Shown: positions 1 through 7,145, numbered from the stretch's first letter. The stretch is 7,510 bases of DNA from Pseudomonadota bacterium (GCA_023423935.1 JAFAEQ010000016.1:1-7510); one strand, 5' to 3'. Program-made: numbers and translations. The notes: generated by a model from the letters alone, not told the origin.

Positions 1-1245
1 CCCCCCCCCAAGCGCCCGCGGTCTCTGTATCGACTCTCGCTGGATTCTTTGCAGCCTGAGGTCATCGAGCCCGCAGTGTCTTGTTGGGAAATGGGGGCGG
101 GCGTGTATTCGCCGAACGGACGTGACATCGCGTTCGTTTGCACGCGAAGCATCGCCGTGTACTCCATTCAGACCATGACTGCGGATGGCAAAAATCTGAG
201 CAAGCGTCTGGACGTTCAAGGCTACCCGAAGGGGATCACCTGGTCCGCGGACGGCAAGAACGTGATCTTCGCCAACGATGCTGGCGATGGCGGCGGTTTA
301 TGGCAGGTCGATGAGCATGGAGCGGTGTCGCGAATTCCATTCGGCGAAGAAGCGTCCGAGCCGATCACCGTCGCGCCCGGCAATCGCCTCGGTTATGTGC
401 GCAACCGACAACGAATCGATATCTGGCGAGTCGATCTTCAAAGCGCGTCGCCCGAGCAGAGCGCCACCCGGTTGATTTCATCGACACGCGTTCAAATGCT
501 CCCAAGTTATTCTCCGGACGGACGACACATCGCATTCCAATCGAACCGTTCCGGAACGACCGAGATCTGGACGGCCGATGCGGACGGCAAGAACGCCGTT
601 CGCATCAGTTCCTTCAATGGTCCTTTGAATGGGGCGCCTGCATGGTGCAGCGACAGTCGGCAGATCGCATTCGATTCGCGTGCGCCGGGAGTTTCGGCGT
701 TGTACGTCGCCCGGATCGATGAACGCCTGCCACGTCGAGTTCAAACTTCAGTCGAGAATCTCGCACTGCCTGTCTGGACACACGACTGCTCATCGCTCCT
801 GGCAAGCGACGGTAACGATCGGTCGTATGTCGTATCGCTCAGCGACGGACAGGTACGACGCCTGACCGATCAGCGGTCGTACTACTCGGCGCTGAATGGC
901 ACGCAGGTGATCTTCAACGTCAAGAGCGAAGAGGGCGTGACTCTCTGGAGCAAGCAGTTGGACAGCGTCAGCGAAGAACCACTCGAAGGTATGCCGTCGC
1001 TGTCCTATACGGATTGTTGGGCCGTCACGACGCGTGGTGTCTACTTCACGCGATCGAGCGAGGATCCACGCCTGGTGCAGTTCTACGATTTCGCGACTCA
1101 GGACGTTCGGCCCATCATGAGGCTCGCCAATCAGCCGATTTCATCCGGAGGACTTGGATTCTCGGTCTCACCAGATGAGCGCTATCTGCTGTACACCCAG
1201 ATCGAAGAGCAACAGAGCGATGTGATGTTGCTGGAGAGGCAGTGA
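1..1245 (+). CDS. PD40/TolB-like beta-propeller protein, C-terminal part (probably of a CadC-like winged-helix regulator); 5' end outside window
   Basis: The frame is open from base 1 to a TGA at 1243-1245 (414 codons visible). The TTG at 49 is only an internal codon, because the frame continues upstream through a proline run (PPP) to the edge. The visible part is a WD40-like propeller built from PD40 repeats of the form [YW]SPDG+xIAF. Numbered from base 1, these lie at residues about 36-45, 81-90, 170-179 (the best, followed by QSNRSG and an EIW strand) and 215-224. The C-terminus has SPDERYLLYTQ and ends in SDVMLLERQ. That ending is typical of proteins that join an N-terminal Trans_reg_C winged helix, often a membrane helix, to a TolB-like propeller. 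In that family the propeller is thought to sense a ligand or partner outside the DNA-binding domain. The winged helix itself is not in the window, so the regulator role is inferred; it could also be a plain periplasmic PD40 protein. It is convergent with the M28 peptidase gene. Confidence 0.85.
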   Translation, partial: PPPKRPRSLYRLSLDSLQPEVIEPAVSCWEMGAGVYSPNGRDIAFVCTRSIAVYSIQTMTADGKNLSKRLDVQGYPKGITWSADGKNVIFANDAGDGGGLWQVDEHGAVSRIPFGEEASEPITVAPGNRLGYVRNRQRIDIWRVDLQSASPEQSATRLISSTRVQMLPSYSPDGRHIAFQSNRSGTTEIWTADADGKNAVRISSFNGPLNGAPAWCSDSRQIAFDSRAPGVSALYVARIDERLPRRVQTSVENLALPVWTHDCSSLLASDGNDRSYVVSLSDGQVRRLTDQRSYYSALNGTQVIFNVKSEEGVTLWSKQLDSVSEEPLEGMPSLSYTDCWAVTTRGVYFTRSSEDPRLVQFYDFATQDVRPIMRLANQPISSGGLGFSVSPDERYLLYTQIEEQQSDVMLLERQ

Positions 1246-1316
1246 TGGCAGCGATGCGAGGGTGATGCGAGTGATGCAGGTGATGGCAGTGACGCCAGTG
1301 ATGGCGGTGATGAGAT
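1243..1316. repeat. Degenerate 9-bp tandem repeat (about 8 units of TGATGGCAG type)
   Basis: Units start at 1243, 1252, then after a 2-bp slip at 1263, 1272, 1281, 1290, 1299 and 1308. They read TGATGGCAG, CGATGCGAG, TGATGCGAG, TGATGCAGG, TGATGGCAG, TGACGCCAG, TGATGGCGG and TGATGAGAT. The first TGA is the stop codon of the upstream PD40 gene, so the array begins exactly where the coding sequence ends. A 9-bp unit preserves reading frame. The units also carry TGA, so they stop translation in this frame. It looks like a decayed minisatellite; no function is evident. Confidence 0.75.
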
Positions 1317-1361
1317 CGCAGAGACGACGGTTAGAAGGGTCGCCCCTGCGCGGATGATCGG

Positions 1362-1377
1362 CGGGTCCGAGTACCCG
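1362..1377. terminator. Small hairpin in the convergent gap, possible weak terminator
   Basis: CGGGT (1362-1366) pairs with ACCCG (1373-1377) across a 6-nt loop, between the two convergent stop codons and about 16 bp downstream of the M28 peptidase stop. A second minimal stem, AGGG/CCCT, lies at 1336-1347. Neither is followed by a T-run in either direction, so intrinsic termination is only a possibility based on position. Confidence 0.25.
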
Positions 1378-1392
1378 TGGTCCCTGTGACGC

Positions 1393-3042
1393 TTATTCCG
1401 CAGTTCGAACAGCGCGAGGCGCCTTTGGCGCAAACGTATCGCCGAAGTAATCGCCTTCGAGCCACATGGGCCGCTCGCCATCGGCCATCGCACGCGTGAT
1501 GCGGTAGTTCGCTTCGGTAAATCGGGCGCCTGACTGCCAATCGATCTCCTGGTTCAGGTCGTCGGCGGGGTTGTGATAAGTGCGTTGCAGGAATTCACCC
1601 CAGACTTTGCCGCCGCCATTGGCGAATCCCGTCATCAGGAACACGGCGGGCACGCCTTGCCGCACGAGCATGTAGTGATCGGAGCGCGTGAAGAGGCCTT
1701 GCTCGGGCATCGGATCCGGTGCGAGCTGGATGTTCATCGGGGCGATCGCATCGGCGACGAGTCTGGCGAACGTCGAGTGGTTCGCGCCGAAGGCAACCAC
1801 GTCGGTGAACGGATAGAGCAGCAGCGGCATGTCGAGGCCGACGTTGCCGACGATCTGCTCGATGGGCACCGTCGGATGACGCGCGAAATAGTCGGCACCG
1901 AGGAGTCCTTTCTCTTCGCCCGTAGTGGCAAGAAACATGATCGAGCGACGCGGCTTGTTGGGGTCGGCCGCGGCCGCACGCGCGACTTCGAGCATCGTTG
2001 CGATGCCGGCCGCGTTGTCGAGCGCTCCGTTGTTGATGCGATCCTTGCCGTCCTCTTCGCCTTCGGCAGCTCGTTTGATGCCGAGATGATCGAGATGCGC
2101 GGAAAGCACTACATATTGAGTGGCGAGCGTGGGATCCGATCCCGGCAGAACGGCGATCACGTTCGGGCTCGTCACTCGCTTCGCGGTACCTTCGCTTCGA
2201 ATCCGGATGCTGGTCTTCAATGCAAAGCCGCGCGGCGCTGCCTTCGGTTTGTCGGCTTCCTTGCGGATCGCGGCGAGCGTGCGAGGGCTGCCTGCAAACG
2301 CGGCTTCTGCCGCTGGCGTGTTGAGCGAGCCTCCCGCGCGAATCCCGGGCGCTTCCTGGTTAGGACGACCATCGGCGTGGACCCAGGCGAAGCTCGGTTC
2401 ATTCGCATACTGAACCCTGCGCGCCCACGGCGCGGCCTTCTCGGATTGCAACGTGTCGATGCTCACGAGGCCGATGGCGCCGTGCTTCTGCGCGGCCTTG
2501 TACTTCATCGCGCTGATGTGAGCGCCTTCCTCGCTGGGCAGGCCCTTGGGAAAGCCGCGCAATGCAACGACCACCTTGCCCTTCACATCGAGCCCGCGAT
2601 AGTCGTCGAGTCCGAAACGCTTGTCCTCGAGGCCGTAGCCGACGAAGACGAGCGGAGCCGACACATCCAGCTTCAGCTCCTGGGAATTGAGCGATACCAG
2701 CACATCGCCGCCGTGATCGAAGCGGCTCTCACCGTTGGGGCCGGAGATCGTGACCGAGCCGCGCTCGCCACCCCGATCCGTTTGCTGAAAAGTGACCTGC
2801 TGGAACCAGGTGCCATTCTCGCCCGCGGGCTTGAGGCCGAAGGATTCGAACTGACTGGCAACGTAGCGTGCGGCGATTTCATGACCGCGACTGCCGGTAT
2901 CACGTCCTTCGAGCAGATCATCTGCAAGAAAAGTCACGTGCGCGCGGAACCGGTCCGCCGAAAACATCTGATCGGCAGGTTCCGCAGCGATGGATTGAAA
3001 TGAAAGGAATACGGTGGTGAGAGCAAAGATAGAAGTACGCAT
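1393..3042 (-). CDS. Secreted M28-family zinc peptidase (aminopeptidase-like) with PA-type insert
   Basis: This 549-residue protein starts at the ATG complementary to 3040-3042. That start gives a clean signal peptide (MRTSIFALTTVFLSFQSIAA, cleavage likely before EPAD). The frame can be extended 42 codons to 3168, but the extra residues are Cys/Arg-rich and would bury the signal sequence, so I reject them. No strong Shine-Dalgarno precedes either start. A PA-like segment (APLVFVGYG, then LDVKGKVVVAL) spans roughly residues 110-280. The catalytic M28 domain follows, with the di-zinc ligands in order: H316 in AHLDHLG, D342 in NNGALDNAAG, E376-E377 in TTGEEKG (general base and ligand), D404 in VGLDM and H490 in YHNPADDL. 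All are present, so an active metallopeptidase cutting N-terminal residues from peptides in the periplasm or outside the cell is expected. The exact specificity cannot be read. Length fits the family. It is divergent from the MFS gene, 183 bp apart. The C-terminal 40 residues carry no recognised domain. Confidence 0.95.
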   Translation of the reverse strand: MRTSIFALTTVFLSFQSIAAEPADQMFSADRFRAHVTFLADDLLEGRDTGSRGHEIAARYVASQFESFGLKPAGENGTWFQQVTFQQTDRGGERGSVTISGPNGESRFDHGGDVLVSLNSQELKLDVSAPLVFVGYGLEDKRFGLDDYRGLDVKGKVVVALRGFPKGLPSEEGAHISAMKYKAAQKHGAIGLVSIDTLQSEKAAPWARRVQYANEPSFAWVHADGRPNQEAPGIRAGGSLNTPAAEAAFAGSPRTLAAIRKEADKPKAAPRGFALKTSIRIRSEGTAKRVTSPNVIAVLPGSDPTLATQYVVLSAHLDHLGIKRAAEGEEDGKDRINNGALDNAAGIATMLEVARAAAADPNKPRRSIMFLATTGEEKGLLGADYFARHPTVPIEQIVGNVGLDMPLLLYPFTDVVAFGANHSTFARLVADAIAPMNIQLAPDPMPEQGLFTRSDHYMLVRQGVPAVFLMTGFANGGGKVWGEFLQRTYHNPADDLNQEIDWQSGARFTEANYRITRAMADGERPMWLEGDYFGDTFAPKAPRAVRTAE

Positions 3043-3225
3043 AGGGCGGGAATGATCGACGAAGCGCAGTGAACCGTCCAGCTGCGATCGCGAAGGCTTC
3101 GACGAAACGCACGCGCACCGTTGATTCGCAGCGATTACGGGCTTGTTGCATACAATGACGCTCACCACTGCAGATAAAGTGAGGCAGACTGCGCGCCGTC
3201 ACTGAGATCCGCTCTCGCTGGTTGC
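3043..3225. promoter_or_regulatory. Divergent intergenic region between M28 peptidase and MFS genes
   Basis: These 183 bp must hold the promoters of both divergent genes. On the plus strand TACAAT at 3151-3156 is a fair -10 hexamer about 70 bp before the MFS start, but no good -35 lies 16-18 bp upstream. On the minus strand I see no convincing sigma-70 pair. An 8-bp direct repeat TCGACGAA occurs at 3056-3063 and 3099-3106. Close to the second copy is a short palindrome, CGAAGGCTTCG, at 3091-3101. No promoter is assigned with certainty. Confidence 0.35.
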
Positions 3226-4413
3226 ATGCCCAACATCCTGACTTTGTTTCTGGCCCAGGTGCTCACCGGCTCGGGATTGACCGCCGTCGTGTTGTTCGGC
3301 GGGATCCTGAGTGCTGAGCTTGCGCCGGACGCATCGTTCGCGACCTTGCCTGTGTCAGTCGCCGTCGTCGGCATGGCGCTCTCGACGGTCCCCGCCTCCC
3401 TGCTCATGCGAATCACTGGCCGGCGACTCGGTCTCGTGATCGGCGCGGGTATCGGCATCGCCGGATCGTTGCTGTGCGCATACGCGATCGCACGGCACAG
3501 CTTCGCGCTCTTTTGTTCTGGCGCAGTGCTCTTTGGAACCGCGACGGCGTTCACCGTGCAATATCGCTTCGTCGCGGCCGAGAGCGTCGCGCCGGAACAA
3601 GCAAGCCGCGCGATTTCCTGTGTCTTGCTCGGAGGTCTGGGAGCCGCACTGCTCGGGCCGCAAGCTGCGATGGCTGCACGATCCTGGTGGGCTGCGTACG
3701 AATACGCCGGATCCTTTCTCCTCGTAGGCGTGCTCTATCTGCTCGGCGCAATCACGCTGACTCGTTTGCGTGCCGCTGGACCCACGCGCGTGGTAGCGTC
3801 CGGTCCGGGACCTACGACTCGCGAGCTGCTCGGTGAGCCCATGCTGCGCAAGGCAGTGCTTGCAGGTGCAGTCGCATTCGGGGTGATGAGCTTCATCATG
3901 ACGGCGGCGCCGGTGAGCATGCATGGGCTTCATCATCACAGTGTCGCAGCGACGACGTGGACGATTCAGAGTCACATTCTTGCGATGTACTTGCCGTCGT
4001 TGTTCAGCGGCGCGCTGATTGCCCGTCTGGGTCATCACACGATGATGTTGGCCGGATGCTTGCTGCTCGCGGCAAGCGCGGCGCTGAGCCTCGTCGGGCA
4101 TGAAGTGCTGCACTACTGGCTGGGGCTCGTTCTGCTGGGAGCAGGTTGGAACTGTCTCTACACATCAGGCACGACACTGCTCGCCACACACTACGCAGGC
4201 GCCGAGCGCCATCGCGCGCAAGCCATCAATGACTTCGTCGTGTTCACATCGCAGGCCTGCGTGTCGTTGCTTGCCGGCCTCGCCGTCGTAAAGCTCGGCT
4301 GGCAATGGACCAACATGCTCGTGCTGCCGCCGTTGTTGCTGATGTTCGTGCTGGCGTTGCGAAAGGATGCGAGTCGCACAGAGCCTGTCACGGATCCTGC
4401 AGAAGCGGCGTGA
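3226..4413 (+). CDS. MFS transporter, 12 predicted transmembrane helices, substrate unknown
   Basis: This 395-residue inner-membrane protein has a composition and pattern typical of the major facilitator superfamily. Hydrophobic segments lie near residues 3-30, 38-62, 68-90, 92-116, 128-150, 158-180, 208-232, 245-268, 271-291, 295-322, 336-358 and 360-379, giving 6+6 helices split by a hydrophilic loop at 181-207. The loop after helix 2 has MRITGRRLG, a degenerate version of MFS motif A (usual form G-x3-D-R-x-G-R-R, here lacking the Asp). The segment GGLGAALLGPQAA in helix 5 resembles the motif C region. GAGWNCLYTSGTTLL followed by an AERHRAQAINDF stretch around helix 10-11 is a familiar signature of uncharacterised bacterial MFS permeases. 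The ATG at 3226 is the only credible start: the frame is closed by a TAA at 3175-3177 and only a CTG lies between. The ribosome binding site is weak. The cargo cannot be deduced. Divergent placement beside a secreted peptidase hints at, but does not show, peptide or small-molecule transport. Confidence 0.92.
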   Translation: MPNILTLFLAQVLTGSGLTAVVLFGGILSAELAPDASFATLPVSVAVVGMALSTVPASLLMRITGRRLGLVIGAGIGIAGSLLCAYAIARHSFALFCSGAVLFGTATAFTVQYRFVAAESVAPEQASRAISCVLLGGLGAALLGPQAAMAARSWWAAYEYAGSFLLVGVLYLLGAITLTRLRAAGPTRVVASGPGPTTRELLGEPMLRKAVLAGAVAFGVMSFIMTAAPVSMHGLHHHSVAATTWTIQSHILAMYLPSLFSGALIARLGHHTMMLAGCLLLAASAALSLVGHEVLHYWLGLVLLGAGWNCLYTSGTTLLATHYAGAERHRAQAINDFVVFTSQACVSLLAGLAVVKLGWQWTNMLVLPPLLLMFVLALRKDASRTEPVTDPAEAA

Positions 4414-4414
4414 G

Positions 4415-4446
4415 CCTAAGAAAGTCCTTGCTTCATCGACTTTAGG
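4415..4446 (+). terminator. Inverted repeat just after the MFS stop, possible terminator or binding site
   Basis: AAAGTC (4421-4426) and GACTTT (4438-4443) form a perfect 6-bp dyad with an 11-nt spacer, starting 8 bp after the MFS stop codon. Flanking CCTAA and AGG can extend pairing through a bulge. No T-run follows, so intrinsic termination would be weak. The half-sites match those of the dyad at 4541-4557. Confidence 0.35.
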
Positions 4447-4540
4447 CGCTCGACCGCCTCAAGTGCAGCGGTGATCGATCAACGGAAGAGCAAGACGCGA
4501 TCCGTCAACGTTTCCCGATTGCATAACGTGCTCGCGACCG

Positions 4541-4557
4541 GAAGTCGGCAAGACTTC
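4541..4557. promoter_or_regulatory. Candidate operator dyad immediately upstream of the -10 box
   Basis: GAAGTC (4541-4546), spacer GGCAA, GACTTC (4552-4557): a perfect 6-bp inverted repeat filling the stretch where the -35/-10 spacer should be, ending one base before the TG of the extended -10. Such placement suits a repressor site or a MerR-type activator site. No regulator is identified. Confidence 0.4.
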
Positions 4558-4566
4558 TGATATAAA
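4558..4566 (+). promoter_or_regulatory. Extended -10 promoter for the BNR-repeat gene
   Basis: TG at 4558-4559, one base, then TATAAA at 4561-4566 gives the extended -10 form TGnTATAAA. No good -35 hexamer stands 16-18 bp upstream (CCGGAA at best), which fits the extended -10 class. Transcription would begin near 4573, giving a leader of about 39 nt. Confidence 0.6.
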
Positions 4567-4599
4567 GCCCGTCGGCGGGACAGATACGTACAACAAATC

Positions 4600-4605
4600 A
4601 AGGGA
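4600..4605 (+). promoter_or_regulatory. Ribosome binding site of the BNR-repeat gene
   Basis: AAGGGA lies 6 nt before the ATG at 4612. It is the best Shine-Dalgarno in the window and supports that start. Confidence 0.7.
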
Positions 4606-4611
4606 ACGAAC

Positions 4612-7113
4612 ATGCATCGCTCAGTGCGTGCGTACATCAGCGACGGGCGGATCGGTTGGGTTGCAGGCATCGTTCTCTACCTGTTCGCGCAGCTTGCCGG
4701 CGCAGGTGTCAACGTGCTGACGGCACTGGGTCCGGAAGGCGGATCCGTATGGGACATCGAGTACCACCCCGCAGATCCTTCCATTGTTTTCGCGACGACA
4801 GCGAGTGGTCTGCATCGATCGAAGGACGGAGGCGTCTCCTGGGAGCACGTCTCCTATACAGCGGGGTTTGGCGACATCGCGATCCATCCGGTCACGCATA
4901 GATTGTTTGTCGTGGATCGCGAGTTGCTCGTCAGCGATGATGGCGGTACTACGCTCAAGCCTGCTGAAAACTTCCCTGCTGGCCTTGCGAATGGTCGGCG
5001 AATCGAGATCAGCCGCGATGGTTCGACAATTTACGTGGCCGGGGAAGCGGGTTTTTTCCAGAGTCGGGACCAGGGTGCGAGCTGGCGAGAACGATTGCTT
5101 CCGGGCGATAGGACAATGGACAGCGTCCGCGCGTTGACCGTCGACCCGGACGATGCGGATGTGCTCTATCTGCTACGAGGAAATGAATACCTCTTCGTCA
5201 GCCACGATGGAGGCTCGACTTGGACGAACATCGAGTTGCCGAAGGAATTCAACTCGGCAAGCACGCTCGTGTATGACATCGCTATTGCGAAGACCGCACC
5301 CAAGCAGTTGTGGATTGCGGGAAGCCCCAGGAGCTGGCGTACGGCGGACGAAGGTCAAACTTGGACGCCCAACTCGTTCTTCTCTAGCGCCGCCACCATC
5401 GCCGTCGATCCGCGCGATCCGAGCAACATCTATATCAGCGAAAGCGAACGGATCCTCCATTCGATCTCCGGAGGTAATGCCTTTGAGCGAGTTACAGCGG
5501 GCGCGCGCGCGGGCGCGATTGCAGTCATAGCGCCGAGCCCGTTTTTGTCGAGCAGGCTACTGGTGGGCGGCGGTGAAGGGTTGGCCCTGAGCACGGATGG
5601 CGGGAAGACGTGGACGCAGCCCAATGCGGGTATCGTGGCTACGGACGTGAACGACCTCATCCCCGTAGCAGGCTCCAACAGAACATACGTCGCTTCCTCG
5701 AACGGAATGTATGAGCTCGAAGGTGGAAGCCTGACACTCGCGCCCTTGAACAATGAGGGTCTGCGCGATTCTTCAGGGGGTCGAGTGAGCGTGAGCAATC
5801 TTTTCGCGCGAACCCAGCCCGAGCAATTATTCGCTCTAGTGAGCACAGGCATCGTCGTGCGCTCCGATGATCGAGGCCAATCCTGGGTCCAGGATCCAAG
5901 CTGGCCGCACTTCGTCAACTTCGTAGCGGGTTCCGCATCGGATCCGCAGTCCATGCTGGTATCTGCGTCATCTGACGTGTACTGGACGGTCAATGGCGGG
6001 AATGCCTGGGCGATCTCGACGGGCCTGCCGCCGAACTCGGTCAAACGGGGACTCGCCATAGCGCCCTCGAATCCCGCAGTCAGTTACGTCGCGCTGGGGA
6101 AGACCACGGGACAAATCACCGACGGCTATGGCGTGTATCGTTCTCTTGATTCCGGACAGACCTGGCAACCTGCCCATACAGGTATCGAAACTGCCCACGT
6201 CGCTGCTGTTGCCGTCGATCCGCGTGACGAGCGCGTCGTCTATGCAGGAACGTTCAGCGGCTTCATGAAGTCCACCGATGGTGGGAATTCCTGGAGAGAG
6301 ATCGACTGGAACTCCAACAGCTTCTATTCGGAGGCATACACGATTGCGATCGACCCGGTTCACCCGGACATCGTTTTCGCCGGCCAGGTGCTGGGGCGAG
6401 TGGCGCGATCCGTCGATCGCGGAGAGACCTGGCAAGCCGTTCTGGAACAGCCGGTCGACTCCGCATATCTGTTCGAATCGATGGCTCTGGATCCGAGCGA
6501 TCCGAGTCGAGTGTTGCTAGGCACACGAGGCTACGGACTCCACGAGATTCGAATTCAGCCGGATCTATCGATTGCCGCCGACAAGTCTTCGCAGACGATG
6601 ACAGAGAATGTCGCGGCGACGGTTACGTTCACGATCGCCAATCACGGTCCATTCGATGCGACAGGGGTGACGAGCACGATCGCGCTGGGCGCATCTGCTC
6701 AGAGTGTGACCGCGCAATCTGCAGAGGGGTCGTGCACCGCGAATGAAGGCACGATTACCTGCAAGCACGCCATCCTGCGAACGGGTGCGACGAGAATAAT
6801 CCAAGTCACTTTTGCGTATTCAGCATCGGGTGAACGCAAGCTGGATGCGTCCGTCACGGGTGATCAGCCAGACTTTTCGAGCGTGAACAACACGGCGGCT
6901 ACAACGATCAGCGTCAGCGCGCCATCGACTCCCGCAAATGGTGGTGCGAGCGGTGGTGGCGGAAGCGGAGGAGGTGGCGGCGGTGGCAGCAGCTCACCCG
7001 CCTTCCTGTTCTTGCTCGGACTGCTCGCGGCAATAACGCGCATTTCACGCGCCCAAGTTCCGTTCGTGCGAGTTCGCAGTCATTCCTGCGAAGGCAGGAA
7101 TCTGGTTAGATAA
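4612..7113 (+). CDS. Exported BNR/sortilin-type beta-propeller protein with DUF11 domain and GlyGly-CTERM-like tail
   Basis: This 833-residue protein has a hydrophobic signal segment at about residues 13-32. The body (about 35-650) is a run of sialidase/BNR-type boxes (SxDxGxTW). Clear ones lie at 70-77, 151-158, 197-204, 244-251, 327-334, 418-425, 511-518, 554-561 and 600-607; weaker ones near 108, 284, 367 and 459. They recur about every 45 residues, usually followed by a VDP-type strand. This implies one large or two tandem beta-propellers, as in sortilin/VPS10, Ycf48 and GH74 proteins. No sialidase catalytic set is seen, so BNR here is structural. Residues about 650-770 form a DUF11-like Ig domain with a probable disulfide (C708 and C717). 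Then come a Gly/Ser linker (777-795) and a hydrophobic helix with Arg after it (796-813), resembling GlyGly-CTERM signals cut by rhombosortase. The product is probably exported and then processed or anchored at the envelope; the ligand is unknown. The last 11 sense codons (7079-7110) lie in a REP hairpin and its flank. Confidence 0.9.
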   Translation: MHRSVRAYISDGRIGWVAGIVLYLFAQLAGAGVNVLTALGPEGGSVWDIEYHPADPSIVFATTASGLHRSKDGGVSWEHVSYTAGFGDIAIHPVTHRLFVVDRELLVSDDGGTTLKPAENFPAGLANGRRIEISRDGSTIYVAGEAGFFQSRDQGASWRERLLPGDRTMDSVRALTVDPDDADVLYLLRGNEYLFVSHDGGSTWTNIELPKEFNSASTLVYDIAIAKTAPKQLWIAGSPRSWRTADEGQTWTPNSFFSSAATIAVDPRDPSNIYISESERILHSISGGNAFERVTAGARAGAIAVIAPSPFLSSRLLVGGGEGLALSTDGGKTWTQPNAGIVATDVNDLIPVAGSNRTYVASSNGMYELEGGSLTLAPLNNEGLRDSSGGRVSVSNLFARTQPEQLFALVSTGIVVRSDDRGQSWVQDPSWPHFVNFVAGSASDPQSMLVSASSDVYWTVNGGNAWAISTGLPPNSVKRGLAIAPSNPAVSYVALGKTTGQITDGYGVYRSLDSGQTWQPAHTGIETAHVAAVAVDPRDERVVYAGTFSGFMKSTDGGNSWREIDWNSNSFYSEAYTIAIDPVHPDIVFAGQVLGRVARSVDRGETWQAVLEQPVDSAYLFESMALDPSDPSRVLLGTRGYGLHEIRIQPDLSIAADKSSQTMTENVAATVTFTIANHGPFDATGVTSTIALGASAQSVTAQSAEGSCTANEGTITCKHAILRTGATRIIQVTFAYSASGERKLDASVTGDQPDFSSVNNTAATTISVSAPSTPANGGASGGGGSGGGGGGGSSSPAFLFLLGLLAAITRISRAQVPFVRVRSHSCEGRNLVR
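7079..7102 (+). repeat. REP element, left arm of an inverted pair
   Basis: GTCATTCCTGCG begins at 7079. ATTCCTGC (7082-7089) and GCAGGAAT (7094-7101) make a perfect 8-bp stem with loop GAAG. This is the widespread GTCATTCC(C/T)GCG class of extragenic palindrome. Here it is not extragenic: it lies inside the 3' end of the BNR gene, whose stop codon follows 9 bp later. Confidence 0.85.
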
Positions 7114-7120
7114 AACGGAT

Positions 7121-7145
7121 GGACTCCTGCCTGCGCAGGAGTGAC
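7121..7145 (-). repeat. REP element, right arm of the inverted pair
   Basis: ACTCCTGC (7123-7130) and GCAGGAGT (7135-7142) make a perfect 8-bp stem with loop CTGC, followed by GAC. Read on the minus strand, it matches the left arm at all but about 5 of 25 positions, so the two REPs face each other across 18 bp, as in a REPIN. It lies just past the BNR stop codon and could cap the 3' end of that mRNA. Confidence 0.85.

Noticed and set aside
1573..3003. Long plus-strand open frame of 476 codons opposite the M28 peptidase gene
   Set aside because: It is exactly antisense to a gene with clear catalytic motifs, is rich in Arg, Glu, Gly and Ala without domain character, and is the kind of open frame that high third-position GC produces by chance.
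3056..3106. Direct repeat TCGACGAA as a regulator binding site
   Set aside because: Two 8-bp matches 43 bp apart in GC-rich DNA are weak, and no dyad or promoter geometry supports them.
3043..3168. 42-codon N-terminal extension of the M28 peptidase up to 3168
   Set aside because: It would put Cys- and Arg-rich residues before a good signal peptide, has no ribosome binding site, and lies in the region needed for the divergent promoters.
3355..4113. Minus-strand open frame of 252 codons opposite the MFS gene
   Set aside because: Its product is very rich in Arg, His, Gln and Cys, with no recognisable fold, and it mirrors the helices of a well-supported transporter.
5430..6059. Minus-strand open frame of 209 codons inside the BNR-repeat gene
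   Set aside because: The plus-strand frame shows regular BNR boxes through this whole stretch; the antisense product has no domain features.
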